Assembly (NCBI GenBank): GCA_007449985.2
Contig: VIIQ02000579.1
Span: 186,001-250,000 of the forward strand
Source: Desmodesmus armatus
Taxonomy: Eukaryota; Chlorophyta; Chlorophyceae; Sphaeropleales; Scenedesmaceae
Reading direction: 5' to 3'
DNA length: 64,000 bases
Position 1 is the first letter of the stretch; each line of letters begins with the position of its first letter. The notes under the pieces are model-generated. The model was not told the DNA's origin, did no database searches, and was given only the letters and a program-made list of their open reading frames with translations. A program made the translations under genes and the position numbers. Shown here piece after piece: positions 1 through 9,040 of this stretch.

Positions 1-2425
1 GCAGTACCTCAGCACAGTCCTGCAACCGGCTGGCGGCCAGAGCAGTGCCCCCTCAAGCACTGGGCAGGACAGCGCCACACTGCAGTGTCAGCTGACAGAC
101 TGGCAGCAACAGCTGGCCAGCCGCTCCGTTACCTTGGCGGTATCATGCACAACAGCAGTCTCAAAAGCTCTCGAGCAGGACCCCAGCATCAGCAGCACCG
201 CAGGGAAGGAACCATTGACAGGCATGCGCAGCACCCCAGAGGTGATGGTTGCTCACGCTGCAGTGCTCAATCGCCATCACATAGAGTGTGCGGCCTTCTG
301 GATGGTGGTGCTGCAGCTCATGCTTCAGATCAAAACCCATCAGCACCGGCAAGAAAGGAGGTCCAGCACAGGCACAGGCCCGTCCTGGCAAGCACCGCCC
401 CCCAAGCTCGCAGCAGGACGCTTGTCCCCACCACTGCATGGGCTGCTGCAGCAGCTGGGCTGCAGCAGCATCGCTGCGCTTGAGGCCGCCAAGGCTTGTT
501 TGGCAGAATTCCCAACTTATCAGTCCTGCGTCGCAATCAACCGGGAGATTGGACAGCTGGCCTGTGGCTTCCTACAGATGTCTGAACACAGCCAGGCATA
601 TCTGCTCAACAGCACCCCACCAACACTGTCACAGCAGCTGCTGCAAGAGCTGCAGCAGCAGCTACGCGTGTTCATGCTGCTGCCAAGTGTGCTGCTCCAG
701 TGGGCGGCGGACAAGCGCAATGTGACCAGCGATGTCATTGTGAACGCATGCTGCACAGCATCTTCCTTGAGTGACTACCACCACAGCGTCCTGCAGCTTG
801 GTCCTGCCAGCCTGCACCAGCACATGACAGGCCAGAGGCAATCGCAAAAGGAGTCCAGGCGCAACCAAGGCCCAGCAGGTGCCGGACAGTCTGACTTTGG
901 CGCACCTCTGCCAGCTGACGTGCTTGCGTGCCAAGTGCAGGTGCTGGGCAAGCTGCTGCCAACCCTACTGCAGCTATGGGGCCAGGCAGTCGGTATGAAG
1001 ATGGAAGAGCAGCACGCTGCAGCTTCAAGCTCACTCTGCAGCAGTGACAACCTTGGTTGCAGAGACAGCAGCATTCAATGGGGCTGGGCCAGCAGCCGCT
1101 CTGCACCCAGTGGCAGCAGTGTCACGAGGCCGGCTGAGTCAGATCCGCGGCCAGCGGGACCTGAGGTGGTGGTAGCAAGGGCTGTTGGCAACTTGGCCAT
1201 CAAGATGTGCTTTGGCTTCTCAAAAGCACTCACGGGCCCTGAGGTGGAGCAAACAGGCACAGCGGCAGATGCTGCAACTGCAGGGCAGGTGTGTGCTGTT
1301 TTGGACAGCCTTTGCCGCATGGAGATGGCTGTGGAGCAGCACTGCAGTGCAATGCATGCTGCAGGGGCCAGCCGCGACCAGTCTCCTGGCAGCGCTGCTA
1401 GCACAACTGGTTTCAAGCAGCATGTGGTTTCAAAGCTCATTCCCTTTGCAATGCTGCGCCATGAATCTGGAGTCTTTCACCCTGGCCCGCTCATGGAGCC
1501 CATCATTGCGCACAACACCCCAGGCAGCAAGCCATGCAGGCAGCTGTTTGGACTCCTCACCACCATGATGAAGATTGCTCACCATGACAACCGCCCAGAT
1601 GCAGCTGGTTTGTCGCCAGCAGAAATATCACGCCGCCAGCGGGTTGTTGGCTCACCTGGGGGTGAACACCCGTCAGCCAAGGCGGTGTCGCAGGTTTTGT
1701 GCGCTTTGATTGAAGCTGACACAGCCAGGAGGGCAGCTCTTCGGGAAGCCTCTGCAGTTGCGGCTGGCAGCTGCAGCGTCAGTGGTGCCAGTGGCAGCAG
1801 CAGCAGCAACACAGATAGCCCCTCAGATGTGCCATCAAGCGTTGCAGGCATCCTGCCACTGCTGGCGATGCTTGGTCGCTACTGCGTGCAGGTCGGAGAC
1901 AAGAGCCACTCTGAGACATCTCTGAGTACGGTGGCCGACGCTGACGCTGCTGCTGTTTATGCTCGCTCTTGCAGCGCGGTTGTGCAAGCCAGCACTGGGT
2001 GGCTGAAGGCTGGCAGCCATGAGGCTCAGGTCACTGCTTTGGGCTACGATGTACAGGGCGCATTGCAGTGCCTCAAACAAGCGGGACAATCAGGTGAAGC
2101 AGGAGCCCTGTGCCTCTCTTGGATGATCACCACCACTGAGATGGTCGTGTTCCAGATGCAATGTCCTCTGCGTGAAGTTGGGCGGGCGCTGGCCAACTTT
2201 GCACACCCCAGCGGCTGCAACAACCTGGCCTGCACAAGCTTCTCAGGTCCTTCAGAGGCCAGCATGGTCAACTGCAAGAGCAGCAAGTGCAGCAGCTGCC
2301 GGACTGCCAGGTACTGCTGCAAGGCCTGCCAGGCAGCAGCCTGGAAGCGGCACAAGCCGGTGTGCAAGGCGCTCCAGGCAGCTGCAGCGACTGCGGCGGC
2401 TAGCAAGCCTGATGCCACCGTTTGA
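1..2425 (+). CDS. MYND zinc-finger protein, 5' end outside the window
   Basis: The reading frame is open from base 2 to the TGA at 2423, and no ATG marks a start, so the window begins inside this exon. The last ~55 residues form a MYND zinc finger: a CNNLAC pair, CSSC, then YCCKAC followed by Q, W, H and a final Cys (KRHKPVC). MYND fingers usually bind proline-rich partners, and no SET or other catalytic domain is visible here. The ~700 residues before it are Ala/Gln/Ser-rich and leucine-rich, probably helical, and match no domain I recognise. Two paralogues with the same C-terminal layout lie at 3744-7092 and 22868-26244. By analogy with them, a short first exon ending in a Trp-Lys-Lys-Leu motif is expected upstream. 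The exon shown has no frame breaks. Family assignment is firm; function is unknown. Confidence 0.85.
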   Translation, partial: QYLSTVLQPAGGQSSAPSSTGQDSATLQCQLTDWQQQLASRSVTLAVSCTTAVSKALEQDPSISSTAGKEPLTGMRSTPEVMVAHAAVLNRHHIECAAFWMVVLQLMLQIKTHQHRQERRSSTGTGPSWQAPPPKLAAGRLSPPLHGLLQQLGCSSIAALEAAKACLAEFPTYQSCVAINREIGQLACGFLQMSEHSQAYLLNSTPPTLSQQLLQELQQQLRVFMLLPSVLLQWAADKRNVTSDVIVNACCTASSLSDYHHSVLQLGPASLHQHMTGQRQSQKESRRNQGPAGAGQSDFGAPLPADVLACQVQVLGKLLPTLLQLWGQAVGMKMEEQHAAASSSLCSSDNLGCRDSSIQWGWASSRSAPSGSSVTRPAESDPRPAGPEVVVARAVGNLAIKMCFGFSKALTGPEVEQTGTAADAATAGQVCAVLDSLCRMEMAVEQHCSAMHAAGASRDQSPGSAASTTGFKQHVVSKLIPFAMLRHESGVFHPGPLMEPIIAHNTPGSKPCRQLFGLLTTMMKIAHHDNRPDAAGLSPAEISRRQRVVGSPGGEHPSAKAVSQVLCALIEADTARRAALREASAVAAGSCSVSGASGSSSSNTDSPSDVPSSVAGILPLLAMLGRYCVQVGDKSHSETSLSTVADADAAAVYARSCSAVVQASTGWLKAGSHEAQVTALGYDVQGALQCLKQAGQSGEAGALCLSWMITTTEMVVFQMQCPLREVGRALANFAHPSGCNNLACTSFSGPSEASMVNCKSSKCSSCRTARYCCKACQAAAWKRHKPVCKALQAAAATAAASKPDATV

Positions 2426-3743
2426 AGAGGTGGCCGGGTGGAGCCAGCGTGTGTGAGCCTGCTAGCATTACGCTATCGGTGTACCGTTCTTGCCCATCTG
2501 TGTGCAGCTGGGATGTCATCCCATGGTTGGCACCAGTGACCAGCATTATAAGCACAACAACACCATGGTCAGCCGCAGTGTTGTGTCGTCAGCAATTTTG
2601 TGACCTGGCATGGTCAGCCCCGCCGTCAGGAACTTGGTCCCTGCAGACACCACTCGTGCGCCCAGCCGCATTTTACTAGGTTGGTTCCCGGCTCAATCCA
2701 ACCAATCCGTGCCATGCTGGCTTGCGGGTATCCCTAGCTGTGGTACATTGTGGAAGGGTGAGCTGCATGCATACTGTTGCTTGGTGAAAAGCACACATGC
2801 GACCAAGCTTTTGATTTGTTGGCATAAGATGACCCAGAGCCTCTGAGTCTGTTTAGGGCGCTATTGTGACATGCTGACACATCATTTGGGTGTTTGCCAC
2901 ACTTATCAATAATTGCTGTCTTTGCCCGAGGCTACCAATGAGTGCATTGGCAACTCTTGCAGGTGCGGTGCTGGGTTGAAGTGGGACATGAGCCCTACGA
3001 TGTGACAAGGGGCACACACTTGGCAAGTCGGAGCAGGATTATCAGTCTGGTTAGGATGGGTCTGGCTAGCGGCCTCAGTTATCTTGGTGCTTTCAAAGTT
3101 TGGCTCAAATGCCAGGACTGTCCTGATCTGTCATGATCTGCACTGGCTAATTGAGGTGGGATCCTGGTCTGCAAGTGTATATGTGGCAGCTTGGCTGTAT
3201 GATGAGAGAACTCCAAAAAAAACTTTCTGATCTACACGGAAGGGACCACAACAGCAGCGATGCCAGACTCGGATGTTGCCGAGGCCAGAAACAAGTGCGA
3301 CACACCTCGGCGTGATGTCAAAGCTGCAGTAGAGCCTGAAACTACCTTTCAAATCAGTACGTGGCCTGCAGTGCGTGTTGCAGCGTATGACTGTTACTGC
3401 GCAACCGTCGTTGACGCAATCATCGATTGTACCGTCAAGCTGGTTGCTTTCGCTGACTTATGCCTTCAATGTTTTGCCTACTGTTGCACTTTGCAGTTAG
3501 TGTGCTGCTTCAAGGTGGCCGGGTCCGACACAGTCAAAATTCAGCCCCGTCCTCCTTCCGGGTGGAGACCTTCAGGAGCCATCAAAGGAGGTATGCATGA
3601 CTGGATCAAGTGATCCACGTAAGAGCCAGTGCGTACGACTGCATGAAGTGCAGTTCATGTGCATCTGCTGCTCTGCTGCTCCTGCTGCACCTAGGTGCCT
3701 GCCGCACCACCACCGCTGCACAGGCCTCCACACGTGACTCACC
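2426..3743. other. Intergenic spacer between two MYND genes
   Basis: This stretch separates the stop of the first MYND gene from the ATG of the second. Open frames inside it (for example 3260-3613) have no domain, no splice-compatible neighbours and no match to the paralogues. It presumably holds the 3' untranslated region of one gene and the promoter of the next. I see no repeat or RNA gene. Confidence 0.5.
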
Positions 3744-6700
3744 ATGAAGAAGGGCAACGTGCCTAGCAAACCGACAGACAAGATGAGCGTAGCACAGATA
3801 TCGAGAGGTGTTGTCGAGCTGATGGAAGCCCTCTGCAAGAACCCTACGAAGGAAGCAAACGATATGCTCAGCAACTTCATGTCATTTGGAGCGCATGCGC
3901 TCCAAATCGGCATACGTGGCCAGCACTGGAGCCCTGCGGAGCTGGCAGCAGCAGACTGGAAGAAGCTTGTCAAAAAAGACCAGGTGGGGACCCACTTTGA
4001 AGCCGTTTTTGCCTGGGCCGCCTGCGGCAGGCCACACTTACCAGATCATGTGTGGCTGTTGGCAGCTGTATCCTTGCAGCGATGATCCATGACTCGTGTC
4101 CCTGTGAGACTGTGTGGCTGTACCTAAGAAATTCACATCATGTTTACGGCATGCCGTGGCATGCGATGGCCTCCTCATGCATGGTCAATGTTTGCGCAGA
4201 AGCTCACGTGCACAGGCAGCAAATCACATGGCTGGCAGGGGTGCACAACGGCTTTGCAGAACAATACACCAGTGCCTTCTCTGGTCATCCACATCGCTGC
4301 CAACAGTAGTAGTACTAGCTACTGTGGATGACCTGGTAGTACCAGCTCAAGATCGATCTCTAGAGCATCATCATAAGACTTGATGCCTCTGACGCCGGAT
4401 TCTTGCACACTGATTGGGTGTGTCCTTGTGAACCTTTCTGTTGTGCAGTTGCCCCAGCGCATGTGCACCGCCTTCATCAAGCTCACACACAACCCAGCAG
4501 CTAGCGCAGTGCAGAGCAATGTCACCCATGCCTTATCCGAGCTGCTCAACGTGCTGGCCTCGTGCTCTGGCGCAAGCAGCGGCATCGTGCAGGCCAGCAT
4601 CAGGCAGCAGCTGCAGACCTCCGGCTTGCTGCAGCAGTTGCCCTCCATCCTGGACGCTGCCACTGAGCACGTCATGGCCTCAGCACGACAGGCACAGCAG
4701 CAGCCCCACGCAGCCATCAGCACAGACCAGACACCTGACAGTGCTATGCCGCGCGCAGCTGCACTGCTGGCCCTGTACGGCACCGTCCTAGAGCTGTGGC
4801 CCCTTTGACCCAGCCCTGCTGCTGTCAGCCGCAGGCCCTATAGCCCCTGCAGCCCTGCGCCTCGCAGCGGCTGTCCTCAGCCGCTGTGACTGGAGGTGTG
4901 GCAGCATGCCCAGCCCACAGCTGCTGCCCCAGGTGACGAGCAAGCTGCTGTCTACCTACCTTCCAGCCATCAATGCAGTGACATCAAAGGTGTGTGCCAT
5001 GCTACAGGCAGGTAGTGATGTCAACACAGATCCGTGGTTCCTGCAGAAGGAGCTGTACGTGCAGCAGCTTTTGCAGAGTGAGAGTGTGGTGCCGCTGCTG
5101 GCTGCCTGCATCAGCTGCTTGTCCTGTCTTGACTTGGAATCAACCAGCAACTGCAGCAGCAGCGCAGCCAGCAGCAGCAGCAACGGCAGCAGCAGCAGCA
5201 ACGGCAGCAGCAGCAGCAACTCAGCTGATGCGGGCAAGAAGGTTCCTGCAGCTTCTGCGCTGCTGCAAACCAGCTCCAGCCTGCAGCAGCTGCTTCAATG
5301 CTGTGGTGTCAACAGCCTCACAGCCCTCTGTGCCGGCAGGATGCTGAAGCAGGATAAACCATCTGTGATGGAAGGACTCGACTCTTTGATGGAGACTTAC
5401 TGAGACGTAGGCCGATACTGGCATGCGTGTGCTGACCAGCAGCAGCCGCAGATGGCATCTGTGTCGGTGTCCCACCAAGAGCAGCAGCTGCATCTGCTGT
5501 TGCCGGTCATGCTGCTGCACTCTGCAGCAAGGTCAGCTGCGCCAGTGGCTGGTGACAGCTCTGGCATGGCCAAATTTGTGTCAAGGCACTTGCCAGCTTT
5601 TGATGCATGTTGTGCTGGCTTCCAGCGCTGGCTGCAGATGGTGTTGCAGCACACCTCTGCAGCAGCAGACGCCACGATTGCCACTGAGCAGCCAGTGCTC
5701 CCTGCAGATTGGCTAGCAGAAGCGCTGCCTCTGATGCTGCAGCTGGCAGACAGAAGCATCCAGCTGGTCCCATGTGATGCACTTGCAGCAAACGCAAGCT
5801 CAGAAACACAGAAGCAGGGCATCGCCAGCAGCAGTGGCAGCCCAGCGCATACCTTCTGCCGTTCAGGGTCCACCCCTGAGACCGTCTCAGGCGTGACGCC
5901 CGCTGTGAGCAGCGGGTATGGGATGGCCAGGCTCGAGGCTCACCCTGTAATGGCACTGGCGAATGCAGGACACTGTGTATTGCTGATTTTCATGGTGCTT
6001 GCAATGCTGTCATCTCCCGCTGAGGCAGGTGCAAGCCGCAGTGTCAGCAGCAGCAGCAGTAGCAGCAGCGCTCCGAGGGTCCAGGATGCAAGGGCACCTG
6101 ACACCGATGAGCCATCGGCACTGCTGCACCACAGCATCGTAGCCCCTTGCACCAGCCAGGTGCTGCGCTCGTTTGATGCCTTTGCTCGCATTGCAGCAGC
6201 TGCAGCTGCGGCAGTGTCGGACTGCAACACCAGCAGCACCAGCACAGAACTACGTGGCGTCTTGCACTCGGATACCCTCCCCGCAGCTCAGCGTATTTTC
6301 GTCTTGTTTGACGATGAGGCGGCTGAATGGGAGTCACCCCTTGTGCTGCTGGCAGCAGCTGCAGGTGCTGACAGCCCGGAGTACCAGCAGCTCTTCAGTC
6401 TGCTTGGCAGCATGCTCAAGGCCAGCAGCGCAGCCATCAGCCAGGACCCTGGATGGGCTATCGAAGCCGCACTCTCTGTTTCCAGGGCTGCAGTAGCAAT
6501 GCTACGAAACGCCCTGAGCTTGCCTGCGTCTGTGGCTGGCAGCTCCATCGCGCTGAGCAATGCAAAAGCAGCGGACAGCATGCTGCCTGCGCTGTTCCTG
6601 TTTGGCCGCTGCTGCTTGCAGCTGCAGCAGCTGCAGACAGTGGACGTCATAGGAGGCCTCAAGGAGCCTGTTCAGGGAGTGCTGGGCTGCCTGCAGGATC

Positions 6701-7092
6701 CAGCCCTGGCCCAGCACCTCATAGGTGCAGGACATGACACACAGAACATGCAGGAGCAGCTGCGAGGGCTGCTGGCACTGCTGCAGCCAGCGCAGGACAA
6801 CTCCAGCCAGGCAGGTGAAGAGTCCCCCAGCAAAGCAGCAGTGCAGGCGCAGCTGCAGTCTGTTGGTGCAGTTTTCACATCTGTTGCTGTCAGGTGTGTG
6901 TGCAGCAACCCCAGCTGTAGCAATGCGAGCGGCAGGAGTGAGCTGGTGCTGGTGAGCGGCCGCAGCTGCATATGTGCAGGGTGCCGCACAGCGCGCTACT
7001 GCGGCAGGCAGTGCCAGCGGCAGGCATGGAATCAGCACAAGCCAGTATGCAAGGCGCTGGCAGCAGCAGCAGCAGCAGCCACAACAAGCTGA
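3744..7092 (+). CDS. MYND zinc-finger protein, interrupted copy
   Basis: Exon 1 (3744-3983, 80 codons) ends after a Trp-Lys-Lys-Leu-Val-Lys-Lys stretch. A GT-AG intron (3984-4448, phase 0) follows, and exon 2 runs to the TAG-free end at 7092. The third MYND gene (22868-26244) has the same intron position after Trp-Lys-Lys-Leu-Leu, which supports both models. The C-terminus is an intact MYND finger (CSNPSC, CAGC, YCGRQCQ, NQHKPVC). Two problems break the frame. At 4800-4803 a CCCC run shifts the frame by one, and three Cs would restore it. At 5401 there is an in-frame TGA, after which the same frame stays open to the MYND finger. The TGA could lie in a possible 85-base intron (5367-5451, GT...AG, phase 0). 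A CAG/AGC repeat at 5150-5220 encodes Ser/Asn runs. A TGTAA motif lies at 7203-7207, ~110 bases after the stop. Either a real gene with an assembly error or a recently decaying copy. Confidence 0.7.
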
Positions 7093-7108
7093 ACACGGCA
7101 GCTAAACT

Positions 7109-7136
7109 TGTGTGTGTGTGTGTGTGGGGGGGGGGG
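7109..7136. repeat. GT microsatellite followed by a G-run
   Basis: About eight TG dinucleotides run into a tract of ten or so Gs, just after the stop codon of the second MYND gene and before its possible TGTAA signal. It lies in the probable 3' untranslated region. Confidence 0.8.
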
Positions 7137-7202
7137 TGCGACCCACAACATGCTGCGATTCAGTATGTTGTTGTTGTCGTCTACAGTCTTCTTTGTGCAT
7201 TT

Positions 7203-7207
7203 TGTAA
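7203..7207 (+). terminator. Candidate polyadenylation signal TGTAA
   Basis: TGTAA is the usual polyadenylation motif of volvocine and related green algae. This one sits ~110 bases after the stop of the MYND gene at 3744-7092, a normal distance. A five-base match alone is weak evidence. Confidence 0.35.
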
Positions 7208-7328
7208 AACGAGGTTCCCGTGTTCCCGCAATGGTTGTGGTCGCCGAAGTCTGACCTTCCACTGACGAGGTTGGCAGTTGCGCCTCGCGTAATACTCTTA
7301 CCTGTTCGCAGACAAAAAACAAGGAACA

Positions 7329-7787
7329 TTGCATTGCAACATGGATAATCCTCACATACTAAACCTCGCAGCTGAACATGTATCTCAGCCTCGACGCATG
7401 AACCACAGCGCCAACAGCCATCCAATGGCTGGCAGCTTGCACATGGGGCCACTATCAGCTGAGCTAGCTCCGTGGGGTTCTGAACGTACTTCTGCTGTCA
7501 TCGAAAGGCCCCATGGAGAGGTGCTGCCTGTCAGCTCACCTGCTGACACCATCCCGCACCAATCCCATCAAGAGACACAGCAGCGGCAGCAGCAGCAGCA
7601 GCAGCTTGGCCTGGGACAGCACAGGCAGGAGCATGGGCAGGGGTAATGGCAGCAAGAGGGGCAGGTTGGTAGAGACACTGCCAAGCTTGCCAGCGCTTCA
7701 GTCACTGAAGGAACCACACAGCTGTACGCAGCACAGATCGAGCGCATGCAGCAGCAGCAGCAGCAGCTTGGGAATCAGGGGGGCTGA
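7329..7787 (+). CDS. Hypothetical Gln-rich protein, weak
   Basis: An open frame from a non-ATG codon at 7329 (first ATG 7341) runs to a TAA at 7644. The same frame then stays open to a TGA at 7785 and reads as Gln-rich sequence again. One explanation is an intron starting at the GTAATG near 7642 and ending at an AG around 7700. No domain is visible and codon content is dominated by CAG. It could be a small gene, one exon of a larger gene, or chance. No neighbour supports a function. Confidence 0.25.
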
Positions 7788-9040
7788 AGTGGCTGCAGCA
7801 GTTGCTATCACTGGGCCAGCCGGCTGCAGGTGGCACTGGGGGTCAGAGCCGCAGACGGCAGAGCTGCCCTTGGATTTGCTAGCAACATGCCTGATGTTTT
7901 GTTGGATGCAATGCACGTGCAAGCATACAGCTGTGTGTGGCACACATTTCTCCATGCCATCCGATGTCGTCATGAGTCAGTATATCCTCAAAATGGCAGA
8001 ATTGGTGTGTCCTGCTGCCACATAAGTCGCCCTGCCAATTTTGTGCCACCCAAGCGCACACACTGTGTTGCAACCGTTAGTGCACCCATGTACTGTTGCT
8101 GCACAACCTCATTTTGGATTGGAAGTTGTATGTTTGAATACCGCCAGCAGGCGCTGCCGTTGCGGCAGCTGTTGCCATTGGGTGGCTGTGGTGTCACACC
8201 ACAGTGGCACTGTACTGGCAGTGCATTGTTCACATAATGGTTTAGTTGTAACATGCTCACTAATGCCAGGGAAGTGTTGCTGGCAGCACGTCCACCAGCT
8301 GAGCTTTTGTTGTGATCAAAGTCTTCAAAAGTTGGTGACAAACAGGATCAGTATTATTTGCACAGTACAGGCTCACATAAACCCCCGAATGATGATGCTC
8401 ATGCGGCAATGCATCCACAGCAACAGCCCATCTGTTCAGTGCCAGACTTGCAGGATAGCATCTACTCTGCAAGGACCTACGACAGCTTCAGCATGTGCCT
8501 GGCGGCAGCGCAGCTTTTTCCCGCACATGGGATCTTGCTGCTGCACTGCAGAGCCATGGGTGACCAGAACGGCAGCTGAGCGCTAGCCAGAGTGAAGGTC
8601 GCAGGCCACGATTGCAACTACAAGCATGCCTTCACAGCTCAAGAAAGGATGGTGCCACGTTTCAGACTTTCCCACGATACCGTCACGGCGTGTGCGGGTT
8701 GCAGCGCTCGCGACGCAGATGGTCAGCAGAAGGCCAGTCGGAGTTCGGTTGGTGTTCTGCCAACTTCAATTGTCCCTGGCATTTGCTAGTCATCAACGCT
8801 GCGACACAACGCCAAGCATGCCATTTGCATGTCCAGTCACGAAGTTGCCCTCGATCAGCGACCATGCCGCCACTGCTCCACGACGAGGTTGGCATGCAGC
8901 ACAGACTATATGTGCTGGTGATATCAGAGGTAAGCGGATGGCGGTGGCTGGGACTTCTGTACGCTCTCTCCTTGCAACTGCTGCTGATGGATGCCACTAC
9001 TGCTGCTGACTCTGTCCTGACAGGGAAACCCTTCTCCCAC
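7788..9040. other. Spacer with no resolved gene
   Basis: Only short overlapping open frames in all six frames, without recognisable domains or paired splice sites. A TGTAA near 8248 could serve the weak gene upstream. The F-box start expected for the LRR pseudogene that follows is not found here, so its 5' end is lost or unrecognisable. Confidence 0.45.

Noticed and set aside
5401..5403. Selenocysteine or other recoding of TGA
   Set aside because: No reason in the family for Sec there and no visible stem-loop was established; a small intron or decay is simpler.
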